From assembly GCA_003154635.1 (NCBI GenBank), contig PMDX01000063.1, forward strand, positions 1-7,406: a stretch of DNA of 7,406 bases, written 5' to 3'. Shown here piece after piece: positions 1 to 6,464 of the stretch. A program made the position numbers and the translations under genes. Each line of letters begins with the position of its first letter. Position 1 is the stretch's first letter. Below the pieces are notes generated by a model. The model was not told the DNA's origin and did not search any database. It worked only from the letters and a program-made list of their open reading frames with translations. The DNA is from Actinomycetota bacterium. GTDB lineage: Bacteria; Actinomycetota; Geothermincolia; Fen-727; Anoxymicrobiaceae.

Positions 1-2296
1 CGCCCTCGGGCATCTGCCCGTGGCCAACGACGATCCGGACACCCGGCAGCATGCCCCGGAGTTGGTCCGCCTGCGCCTCGATCGTCTCCACCCGGTTGTG
101 GACGTAGAAGACCTGTCCCCCTCTCGCAACCTCGTACTGGATGGCCCGGGTACATAGGTCTAGGTCGAACTCCCCGACGTAAGTCGCGACTGGGTGCCTG
201 TCTTCCGGCGGCGTGTCGATGATGCTTACGTCCCTGACGCCGGATACCGACATCTGGAGCGTGCGCGGGATCGGTGTCGCGGTCAGCGTGAGTGTATCGA
301 CGTTACGCCTCAGTCGCCGCAGCTTCTCCTTCTGTTCCACCCCGAATCTCTGTTCTTCGTCGACAACGAGCAGGCCCAGATCCTTGAAAGCTATGTCGTC
401 CTGGAGGATGCGGTGCGTGCCTATTATGACGTCAGCTTCGCCTCTCCTTATGTCGTCGGCCACCTTCGCCTGCTCCGCCTTCTTCAGGAAGCGCGAAAGC
501 ACCTTGACCTTGAGCGGGAACGGCGCCATGCGCTCTGAAAAAGTCTCGTGATGCTGCTTCGCTAGTACAGTCGTCGGCACGAGGATAGCCACCTGCTTCG
601 AGTCGAGTACCGCCTTCATCGCCGCCCGGACCGCCACCTCGGTCTTGCCGTATCCGACGTCTCCGCACACCAACCGGTCCATCACGGCTGCGGACTCCAT
701 GTCCGCCTTGACCTCCGCTACGGCCCTGGCCTGATCCGGGGTTTCCTCGTACGGGAAAGAGCTCTCCAGTTCCATCTGCCAGAGCCCGTCGGGAGAGAAC
801 GCGTGCCCGGGCCGGCTCTTTCGCTCGAAGTAAAGCTGCAACAGGTCGCGCGCCGTCTTCTCGGCGGACCGCCGTGCCGCCTTGCGGGAGCGGGCCCATT
901 CTTTGCCCCTCAACTTATGGACCGTCGGGTTCTCCGCGCCGATGTATCGCTGGACCTTTGAGAGCTGCGCGGTCGGCACGTAGAGCCGGTCGCCTACCGC
1001 GTACTCGATAAGGAGGTACTCACGTGTGACACCGAGGGCTTCGCGCGGCACAAGGCCTCTATAGACACCTATTCCCTGATCCTCGTGCACCACGTGTCCG
1101 CCCACCTCGAGCTCGGCGAAGCTCGAGATCGGCGTCCCGCTGGAAACCTTCCTCGGCGCTCGAGGCCTGGCCTTCCTGCCTACCAGGTCGGACGAGGAGA
1201 AGAGCGCGACTTTGAGCTGCGGGATGTTGAAGCCCCGTCGGATGGAACCGACCTCCATCCTCGGCTCCAGGACTCTCGCACCCGATTCCTGCCAGAGCTC
1301 CCTCGCCCTGTCCACCTGCCTGACAGCGTCGAGCATAACGAGCACCTCGGTCCCGGCGCCCGAAAGCTTCTTCCACGTTGAGACTGCCGACTCCAGATCA
1401 CCCCTGAACTCCCGCACCGGCTCTCCAGGAAACACGGCTCCACCCGCGACTTCGCCCGCACCCGGGCCCCCGATAGTGTCGACAGGAAGTATGGTGCCCC
1501 ATTGGTCGAAGGCCGAGCCGGCGGGCGGCTCAATGTCGGTATCATTACAGAACTCTACTATGCGAGCCTCTATCAAGCCGGGGTTCACTGCCACCACAAG
1601 GGCGTCCGGCAGGGATGCTGCATTCCCTCCCCCCGGTTCGCTCGCCGGAAAGACCTCCAGGATGTCGAGGCGACTGGACGAACGCTGCGTCACGACGTTG
1701 AACTCGCGAAGGGATTCTACTGTGTCACCCTCGAGCTCGACCCTGACGGGGCGCTCGGCTGTAGATGGGAATAGGTCCAGTATGCCACCTCTGACGGCGA
1801 ACTTCCCCCAGCCCTCGACCGTGTATTCCCTTTCATAGCCTCCTTCGACCAGACGAATGAGCATGTCCTCTAGGTCCAGCTCTGTGCCGACCCTGATCTC
1901 CATCGGCCATCCATCGGGGAGTTCGGCGGGCATGCAACCGAGCAGCGCTTCGATACCGAGCACCGCCACCTTGCCGTCCCTCAGGGCTCTCGCTGCCTTG
2001 AGTCTCCGGCCAACCGACTCCTGGTAAGGCTTGAACCAGTCCCCGGCGGGACCGGCTGCTGCCATGTGGAATGCTTCACCGGGGATAAACCTGTCTATAT
2101 CGTCTGCGAGCGCCGCGGCTTCACTGGGAACGACGACTATCAGCGGGCCGCCTCTCAAGCTGTACAGTGTTGCCGCGAGGAGCGGGAGCACCGCGTCCGA
2201 TGCAAAAACGCGCCCATCCGGCTTGCCGGACTGGAGCTCAACCTCCTCGGCGTACCGCGAACCCAGCACCTTCTTCAGCACGAGCTCTGTCAGCAT
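1..2296 (-). CDS. mfd: Transcription-repair coupling factor Mfd, N-terminal 765 residues (3' end outside window)
   Basis: Mfd is a cytoplasmic, ATP-driven DNA translocase that pushes stalled RNA polymerase off DNA and recruits UvrA to start nucleotide excision repair. One unbroken frame shows the family's domain order. A UvrB-like N-terminal module includes GYER at residue 153 followed by an RGGILDLFP motif. The RNA-polymerase-interacting (CarD-like) domain starts at about residue 395 with HVVHEDQGIG at 401 and continues through LYVP. The helicase core has Walker A GDVGYGKT (Lys551), the Walker B box DEEQ at 646-649, motif III TATPIPRTL near 671, and HGQM just before the window edge. The missing part is the end of the translocase core and the C-terminal autoinhibitory domain. 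The Walker A lysine lies about 80 residues earlier than I recall for E. coli Mfd, so the N-terminal module is short. I chose ATG at 2296; GTG at 2308 is also possible, and an in-frame stop lies further upstream. Identity is certain; the exact start is less so. Confidence 0.97.
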   Translation of the reverse strand, partial: MLTELVLKKVLGSRYAEEVELQSGKPDGRVFASDAVLPLLAATLYSLRGGPLIVVVPSEAAALADDIDRFIPGEAFHMAAAGPAGDWFKPYQESVGRRLKAARALRDGKVAVLGIEALLGCMPAELPDGWPMEIRVGTELDLEDMLIRLVEGGYEREYTVEGWGKFAVRGGILDLFPSTAERPVRVELEGDTVESLREFNVVTQRSSSRLDILEVFPASEPGGGNAASLPDALVVAVNPGLIEARIVEFCNDTDIEPPAGSAFDQWGTILPVDTIGGPGAGEVAGGAVFPGEPVREFRGDLESAVSTWKKLSGAGTEVLVMLDAVRQVDRARELWQESGARVLEPRMEVGSIRRGFNIPQLKVALFSSSDLVGRKARPRAPRKVSSGTPISSFAELEVGGHVVHEDQGIGVYRGLVPREALGVTREYLLIEYAVGDRLYVPTAQLSKVQRYIGAENPTVHKLRGKEWARSRKAARRSAEKTARDLLQLYFERKSRPGHAFSPDGLWQMELESSFPYEETPDQARAVAEVKADMESAAVMDRLVCGDVGYGKTEVAVRAAMKAVLDSKQVAILVPTTVLAKQHHETFSERMAPFPLKVKVLSRFLKKAEQAKVADDIRRGEADVIIGTHRILQDDIAFKDLGLLVVDEEQRFGVEQKEKLRRLRRNVDTLTLTATPIPRTLQMSVSGVRDVSIIDTPPEDRHPVATYVGEFDLDLCTRAIQYEVARGGQVFYVHNRVETIEAQADQLRGMLPGVRIVVGHGQMPEG

Positions 2297-2471
2297 GGCC
2301 CTGGACACCCTTCCGGACGACTTTCGTTGAAACAGCGATTGGACCTCGGCGCAAAGCGCCCGGGCCCTGTGACTTCAGTTATCCAATGGTAACAGACGAT
2401 GAGGTAGGCATGACTGACCTGTGTTAATATCCGGAGCCGCGGTGTAGGGCTTTCCGCGCAGGACCACGGGC
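2297..2471 (-). other. 175-nt intergenic leader before mfd
   Basis: This is the only substantial non-coding gap in the window. Read on the minus strand it has no T-tract terminator after the upstream gene and no convincing pair of -35 and -10 boxes. AT-richer patches (a TATTAA-like hexamer near 2425-2432 and GATAAC near 2374-2380) could serve as -10 elements, but neither has a good -35 partner at 16-18 nt. The gap does suggest that mfd has its own promoter or a post-transcriptional leader rather than relying only on read-through. This is inference from spacing. Confidence 0.4.
2348..2360 (-). other. Small GC-rich inverted repeat in the mfd leader
   Basis: The 13 bases form a perfect 5-bp stem (GGCGC/GCGCC) around a 3-nt loop, about 50 nt upstream of the chosen mfd start and next to a GGGCCC palindrome. 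No run of T follows it on either strand, so it is not a standard intrinsic terminator. Short GC palindromes are common by chance at this base composition, so a function is only possible. Confidence 0.3.
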
Positions 2472-2942
2472 TCAGTAGGCGAGCTTTCCCCTGCTGCGCT
2501 CCCAGTGAGACGCTCCGAGCGCAACGGACCCCCTGATGAAAGCCCTGGACATCTCGGGGTATTCGGCCAGGACTTCGAGCCCGAGCAGAAGGTCGGCGGT
2601 CCTGGCCACGAACTCGTTGGTAAGAGCCTGCATCTCACCGTCGCTCAGGGAGGGTGACTTGACGTCCGTAAGGTCGGCGTTCCGTTTGCCTTTGTGGATA
2701 TCCTCAAGGTAGGTGTTGCACATCGACCAGTAGACGAATGCGTTTGCGACGTCCATGTGGGAGACATCGCCGCTGGCGCCTACCCTTTCGCCGATATCGA
2801 TAGTCCCTGTGATGACCTGCGTAAGGTTTCTCGCCATGTGCCTGGCATCATCGACTGTGATATCGGGATATGCTTTCTCAAACGCCTGTTCGAGCTTCTC
2901 GCGGAGCTCGATGTGTACCAGTTCCTCGGTTTCGTCAGGCAA
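2472..2942 (-). CDS. Uncharacterised soluble alpha-helical protein, 156 aa
   Basis: I do not recognise this protein. It has no signal peptide, no membrane segment and no motif I can name. It is acidic at the N-terminus (MPDETEEL) and appears mostly helical: an amphipathic N-terminal helix (residues about 8-25), a central stretch containing YWSMCNTYLEDIHKG, and a C-terminal half rich in Leu, Ala and Glu ending in WERSRGKLAY. It is probably cytoplasmic. The start is TTG at 2942, supported by a GGGAGG ribosome binding site five nt upstream; no ATG lies in frame before residue 36. It begins 40 nt after the second lipoprotein gene and is likely co-transcribed with it, which hints at a shared role with the lipoproteins but does not prove one. 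That it is a real gene is fairly likely, from its position, ribosome binding site and uninterrupted length. Confidence 0.7.
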   Translation of the reverse strand: MPDETEELVHIELREKLEQAFEKAYPDITVDDARHMARNLTQVITGTIDIGERVGASGDVSHMDVANAFVYWSMCNTYLEDIHKGKRNADLTDVKSPSLSDGEMQALTNEFVARTADLLLGLEVLAEYPEMSRAFIRGSVALGASHWERSRGKLAY

Positions 2943-2947
2943 CTCGG

Positions 2948-2953
2948 CCTCCC
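2948..2953 (-). promoter_or_regulatory. Ribosome binding site GGGAGG for the 156-aa gene
   Basis: A strong Shine-Dalgarno match with a 5-nt spacer to TTG at 2942. It is the main reason for accepting this non-ATG start, as no other start codon with a binding site is in frame nearby. Confidence 0.7.
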
Positions 2954-2982
2954 TCTCCGTAATATCGCTGCACGGCTCTTGC

Positions 2983-3573
2983 CTACTTGCCGAGCTTGTT
3001 TTTCGTGAAGTAGTCCTCGGCCTGCTTCTCAGCGCTGCGGCACTCTTCGAGCTTCTGTACAGATTCGTTAACGAGGCCTGTTATCTCCTGTGCCTTGGCG
3101 ACCTGCTCGCTCGCCGGCCTTCCATAGGCGATGGTCTCTACCATACCACCATAAGCCTTGACGAGCGGACTCAAGTACATGCTGGAATAATCCTGCCATA
3201 GCCTGATTGCGCGGAGCTTCAGGTCGACGTACTCTTTTATCTTGTCATCGACGTCGAGCTTGCGTATCAGCGTCAGGTCAGCAGCCCAGTTCTTGAGCGC
3301 AAGGTCGAGGCCTTCGAGGTCTTTTTCCCGGGCCGCGATCAAGGCCCTGGCCTTGTCTATCTGGGCCTGGGTTATTCCAGAAGCCTGGAATATGGTCTGC
3401 CAGTCCGATGAAAAGGACTTAAAGCGGGCGAGGACGGTCTCGGCCTCCACTTGGTGCTTTGTACCCTGTTCGAGGTCCTTGTTGGCTTGTTCCGTCTGCA
3501 GGCCGCACCCGGCAACGAACAGCGCCGCAAGCAGCGCGACCACGACCGGCATCAACGCGCGCGCCAAGCTCAT
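2983..3573 (-). CDS. Predicted lipoprotein B, coiled-coil-like, paralog of the upstream gene (196 aa)
   Basis: An exported lipoprotein of unknown function. Residues 1-23 form a type II signal peptide: a short n-region with one Arg, a hydrophobic core (PVVVALLAALF), and the lipobox VAGC with the lipidated Cys at 23. The mature 174 residues are rich in Lys, Glu, Ala and Leu with almost no Pro, consistent with long helices or a coiled coil outside the membrane. It shares an EQAN motif just after the lipobox, a YVDLKLRA motif at residues 115-122, and the C-terminal pattern Y-F-x-K-x-K-x-G-K with the neighbouring lipoprotein. I prefer ATG at 3573, which gives a normal signal peptide and a 22-nt gap. 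An in-frame ATG at 3630 would add 19 mostly basic residues and overlap the upstream gene by 35 nt; an AAGG lies close to it, so it cannot be excluded. Confidence 0.82.
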   Translation of the reverse strand: MSLARALMPVVVALLAALFVAGCGLQTEQANKDLEQGTKHQVEAETVLARFKSFSSDWQTIFQASGITQAQIDKARALIAAREKDLEGLDLALKNWAADLTLIRKLDVDDKIKEYVDLKLRAIRLWQDYSSMYLSPLVKAYGGMVETIAYGRPASEQVAKAQEITGLVNESVQKLEECRSAEKQAEDYFTKNKLGK

Positions 3574-3595
3574 ATGCCCGGGTCGTCCCCTGTCT

Positions 3596-4204
3596 CTACT
3601 TGCCCGTCTTCGTTTTCTCATAGTAGGCATTGGCCTTCTTGTTGAGCTCGACTGCTCGCTTCGCTTGTGCCTCTGACTCTTTGTCGAGCTTGACTATCTG
3701 CTGTTCGCGAACGATCGACATCTGGTCGAGCGGAGCCCCTGGGGCCATGGACTCGACGGTCTTGATCCGCAGGTCTATCGCCTCTATCTCTGCCGAGAGG
3801 CATTTCTCCTGCTCGCTCAGAGCCTTGAGCTTCATATCTACGTACGTTTTCATGGTGCTGTTTGTGTTCAGGGCCTTGATCGACGACAGCGCATCGTATG
3901 CCCGCTTGCCCTCGCCCAGGGCAGCCTCTTCGCTCTTGCGAGCATCTACGAGGAGCGCCCTCAATTGCGATAGCACTTCCGTCGTCAACTGCCCGTTGAG
4001 TAGCGCCGTCCACTTCTGCTTGAAGCCTACAAGCTCCCTGGTGTATCCGGAGGCTTTTCGCAGATGAGCGTTCGCCTGCTCCAAGTGGCCTCGCACAACC
4101 GGGTCACTCGAACCCGCGCCACCACATCCTCCGAGTCCCGCCGAAACGATTGCGAGCAAGACCGCGGCAAACACCAGCACCGCCACGTGTCCACGCTCAG
4201 CCAA
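3596..4204 (-). CDS. Predicted lipoprotein A, coiled-coil-like, paralog of the downstream gene (202 aa)
   Basis: An exported lipoprotein of unknown function. The signal peptide (residues 1-26) has Arg4, a hydrophobic core (VAVLVFAAVLLAIV) and the lipobox LGGC with lipidated Cys27, followed by a Gly/Ser linker. The mature part is highly charged and helical (many Lys, Glu, Ala and Leu), with EQAN at residues 42-45, YVDMKLKA at 121-128 and the tail AYYEKTKTGK. These features match lipoprotein B. The start TTG at 4204 overlaps the pth stop by 8 nt, which suggests translational coupling, and GGAG lies six nt upstream. GTG at 4186 is an alternative that would still keep a short signal peptide. The domain resembles no enzyme I know; a structural, cell-envelope or binding role is only a guess. 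Confidence 0.82.
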   Translation of the reverse strand: MAERGHVAVLVFAAVLLAIVSAGLGGCGGAGSSDPVVRGHLEQANAHLRKASGYTRELVGFKQKWTALLNGQLTTEVLSQLRALLVDARKSEEAALGEGKRAYDALSSIKALNTNSTMKTYVDMKLKALSEQEKCLSAEIEAIDLRIKTVESMAPGAPLDQMSIVREQQIVKLDKESEAQAKRAVELNKKANAYYEKTKTGK

Positions 4205-4817
4205 CTTCGGCTCCAGTCAACAGGTCGAGCGCGGCCGCGGCGGCTTTTTCAACAGATGCGCCGGCTTGCTCCGCCTCACCATCGAGGAAGCGTGTAAGCA
4301 CGTAATCCGCGGGATCCAGTCCCTCAGGGGGTCTTCCGACCCCGACCCTAATCCGGGTAAATCCCGCATCGCCCAGAAACTCAACGAGGGACGCGAGGCC
4401 CCTGTGGCCTCCCGTGCCGCCACCCTCCTTTGTCCGCACCTCCCCGAGAGGGATGTCTATATCGTCGTGAATCACTATCATTCGCTCGGGCACGAGCCCG
4501 TAGCTCTTCAATAGCGGCGCGACGGCACGCCCGCTCAGGTTCATGTAGGTCACAGGCTTCAGCACGAGGAATCGCCTGCCGGCGGCTTCGACCAGCCACA
4601 GTTCTCCGTCAGGCCACGTAGCCCTGTTCACGAGCCGTCCGCCTTCGATGATCCTGTCGGCTGCCATGAACCCGGCGTTATGCCGCGTTCCCCGGTATTT
4701 GCGCCCCGGGTTGCCCAGTCCGACAACGAGCGCGGGCAGGTCTCCCTGCTCGACATTTCCCAGAGCCGGCAGCCGCGACCTGCGCGAAGCGCGGCCCGGC
4801 TTACTCTTCCCCGCCAC
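4197..4817 (-). CDS. pth: Peptidyl-tRNA hydrolase Pth (start uncertain)
   Basis: Pth cleaves the ester bond of peptidyl-tRNAs that drop off the ribosome, releasing tRNA for reuse in the cytoplasm. Numbered from GTG at 4817 (206 aa), the family signatures are VGLGNPG with Asn36, RHNAGF with catalytic His46, TYMNLSG with Asn93, and HDDIDIPLG with Asp118 (partner of the catalytic His), then a GGGTGGHRG loop and RVGVGRP. In E. coli Pth the loop reads GGHNG; here the Asn is replaced by Arg. The N-terminus is odd: about 29 residues, rich in Arg, Lys and Ser, precede the first strand, where the family usually has only a few, and no ATG, GTG or TTG exists in frame closer to the core. The GTG start overlaps rplY by 17 nt and lacks a good ribosome binding site. 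Identity is certain; the 5' end is not. Confidence 0.93.
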   Translation of the reverse strand: MAGKSKPGRASRRSRLPALGNVEQGDLPALVVGLGNPGRKYRGTRHNAGFMAADRIIEGGRLVNRATWPDGELWLVEAAGRRFLVLKPVTYMNLSGRAVAPLLKSYGLVPERMIVIHDDIDIPLGEVRTKEGGGTGGHRGLASLVEFLGDAGFTRIRVGVGRPPEGLDPADYVLTRFLDGEAEQAGASVEKAAAAALDLLTGAEVG

Positions 4818-5472
4818 TCTCTGGCGAGGCGGCTGCCTCCGCGGCGGCTGCCTCCTCCTTGGCCTGCGCGACTTCTTCCTCGGTGAGCGCGCCCTCGACT
4901 GCAAGACGCGGGGCTAGAATAGTAAGGATAACGTCCTCAAGGTCCGCAACGATGTCGACACCGGCAGGCAGCTTGAGGTCGCCGATAACCAGGTGCTCGC
5001 CCACCTGCACCTGGCTGATATCGGCGAAGATGTGGTCCGGGACCTCGGTGGGAAGGCACTCCAATTCCACTTCCCAGAGGTTGTGCTGGAGTGTGCCACC
5101 GGCCTTCAGCCCCACGGAGTCTTCTTCACCGTTAATGGAGATCGGAACCTTCATAATGACCTTCTCGTCGCGCGCGACTTTCAGGAAGTCGACGTGAAGC
5201 AGCTTCTCTTTAAAAGGATGTCGCTGAAGCTCCTTGATCATGACGAGGTGGTCCGTCTTGTCTTTGCCATCGAGGACTTGGAGGTCGATCAGGACATTGG
5301 TGCCCGCCCGCCCGTGAATCAGTTCGCCCAGCTCTTCTTTCTTGACGGTGAGCGGCCGCGGGTCAATCCCGTGACCGTACATGACCGCGGGAACCTCGCC
5401 CTCGTTTCGCATCTTGCGCGCGGCGCTTTTTCCCGTTTCACTTCTCTGCCTGGCCTTCAGCTTGAGTTCCAA
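4801..5472 (-). CDS. rplY: 50S ribosomal protein L25, Ctc (long) form
   Basis: L25/Ctc binds 5S rRNA in the large ribosomal subunit; in Bacillus the long form is a general stress protein. The 223 residues contain the N-terminal L25 beta-barrel domain (about 1-95), with the typical start LKARQRSETGKSAARKMR, VPAVMYG near residue 28 and LHVDFLKV near 92. The C-terminal TL5/CTC domain follows (about 100-190), with the FADISQVQVGEHLVIGDL segment. The chain ends in an Ala/Glu-rich acidic tail of about 30 residues, common in long L25 proteins. The start TTG at 5472 has GGAGAG nine nt upstream and lies 18 nt after the prs stop. There is no better in-frame start before residue 21. The gene is almost certainly part of one transcript with prs and pth. 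Confidence 0.96.
   Translation of the reverse strand: MELKLKARQRSETGKSAARKMRNEGEVPAVMYGHGIDPRPLTVKKEELGELIHGRAGTNVLIDLQVLDGKDKTDHLVMIKELQRHPFKEKLLHVDFLKVARDEKVIMKVPISINGEEDSVGLKAGGTLQHNLWEVELECLPTEVPDHIFADISQVQVGEHLVIGDLKLPAGVDIVADLEDVILTILAPRLAVEGALTEEEVAQAKEEAAAAEAAASPESGGEE
4828..4855 (-). repeat. rplY: 15-bp-period direct repeat in the rplY tail
   Basis: The 13-base unit GGAGGCAGCCGCC occurs twice on the minus strand (4843-4855 and 4828-4840), 15 bp apart. Each copy encodes part of an E-A-A-A pentapeptide step, giving AAAAEAAAS in the acidic tail of L25. This is simple in-frame coding repetition, prone to length change by slippage. Confidence 0.75.
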
Positions 5473-5481
5473 CTTGAACCA

Positions 5482-5487
5482 CTCTCC
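5482..5487 (-). promoter_or_regulatory. rplY: Ribosome binding site GGAGAG for rplY
   Basis: A Shine-Dalgarno match nine nt before the TTG start at 5472, sitting in the 18-nt space after the prs stop codon. It supports the TTG start and coupled translation. Confidence 0.6.
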
Positions 5488-5490
5488 AGT

Positions 5491-6456
5491 TTACGTCTGG
5501 TTGTCCCCGCCCACTATCTCGCTCACCGACTCCTCCTTGAACACTGCCGTGATTGTGTTGGCAAGCAACGGGGCTATCGAAAGTACAGTTATTTTATCAA
5601 TTTTACGCTCAGGTGGCACCGGGAGGCTGTTGGTCACCACAAGTTCCTTGATCGCGGACAGGTCTATCCGCTCAACCGCGGAGCCCGAGAGTATCGGGTG
5701 GGTGGCACACGCATAGATGTCTTTTGCGCCCCGCTTCTTGAGGGCGTCCGCGGCCTCGACCATCGTACCGGCGGTGTCCACCATGTCGTCGATCAGCACA
5801 CAGTTCATTCCTTCCACTTCACCAATGACGTGCGCTATCTCAGCAACGTTCTTCTCTGGACGCCTCTTGTGCATGATAGCCATAGGCAGGTGCAGCCGGT
5901 CGGAAAGCTTCTTAGCGACCTTGACCCTCCCCGCGTCCGGCGAGACAACGACCATGTCCTTGAGATTCTTCTTTGCGATATAGCTCGCCAGGAGAGGGAG
6001 TGCAGTGACGTGATCCAGTGGATAATCAAAGAATCCCTGGATCTGGCCGGCATGAAGGTCGACCGAGACTACCCTGTTCGCCCCCGCCGCGGTAACGATG
6101 TCAGCGACCAGGTGCGCGGTGATCGGCTCGCGGGCGAGGGTCTTCTTGTCCTGTCTCGAGTAGCCATAGTACGGCATTACCGCCGTGATCCTTTTGGCCG
6201 ACGCCCTCTTGAGGGCGTCTATCATGATCAGGAGCTCCATTATGTTATCGTTGATAGGCTCCGCGCACGTCTGGACGATGAAGACGTCTCCGCCCCTTAC
6301 GTTCTCCAGAAAGCGTACGTATATCTCCCCATTGGAAAACCGCGAGATGTCTACGCTGCCCAGGGTGACTCCGATTCCTGTTGCTATCTCCTCGCCCAGC
6401 TCTCGGTAAGACGTTCCCGTGAACACCATCAAACTCTTTCGGGTGACTTCCCTCAA
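5491..6456 (-). CDS. prs: Ribose-phosphate pyrophosphokinase (PRPP synthetase)
   Basis: Prs transfers pyrophosphate from ATP to ribose 5-phosphate, making PRPP for purine, pyrimidine, histidine, tryptophan and NAD synthesis in the cytosol. The 321-residue product matches the usual class I length of about 315. Motifs in order: SNGEIYVR near 41-48, RGGDVFIVQ near 54-62, PYYGYSRQDKK at 95-105 (ATP-site loop with the Arg-Gln-Asp signature), DLHAGQIQGF at 133-142 (metal and substrate site), the VSPDAG flexible-loop region near 171-176 with KRRPEKN after it, and the PRPP-binding signature DDMVDTAGT at 223-231. I chose TTG at 6456 because GGGAGG sits eight nt before it and the resulting N-terminus MREVTRKSLMVFTG looks typical. 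ATG at 6429 is the alternative. The frame stays open to 6645, but those extra residues overlap glmU and are not Prs-like. It lies 40 nt after glmU. Confidence 0.97.
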   Translation of the reverse strand: MREVTRKSLMVFTGTSYRELGEEIATGIGVTLGSVDISRFSNGEIYVRFLENVRGGDVFIVQTCAEPINDNIMELLIMIDALKRASAKRITAVMPYYGYSRQDKKTLAREPITAHLVADIVTAAGANRVVSVDLHAGQIQGFFDYPLDHVTALPLLASYIAKKNLKDMVVVSPDAGRVKVAKKLSDRLHLPMAIMHKRRPEKNVAEIAHVIGEVEGMNCVLIDDMVDTAGTMVEAADALKKRGAKDIYACATHPILSGSAVERIDLSAIKELVVTNSLPVPPERKIDKITVLSIAPLLANTITAVFKEESVSEIVGGDNQT

Positions 6457-6464
6457 GTCGCAAA

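Noticed and set aside
1212..1838. A 208-codon plus-strand frame over mfd
   Set aside because: Antisense to an unbroken Mfd frame; Ser/Thr/Pro-rich composition typical of a mirrored high-GC coding strand.
2341..2370. Rho-independent terminator between the 156-aa gene and mfd
   Set aside because: The hairpin stem is only 5 bp and no T-run follows it on either strand.
3574..3630. Start of lipoprotein B at 3630
   Set aside because: It would place 41 residues, many of them basic, before the lipid Cys, which is long for a type II signal peptide. Kept only as an alternative because an AAGG motif lies near it.
4818..4904. Longer Pth starting with TTG at 4904
   Set aside because: It would add a low-complexity Arg/Pro-rich stretch that is only the alternate frame of the repetitive rplY tail.
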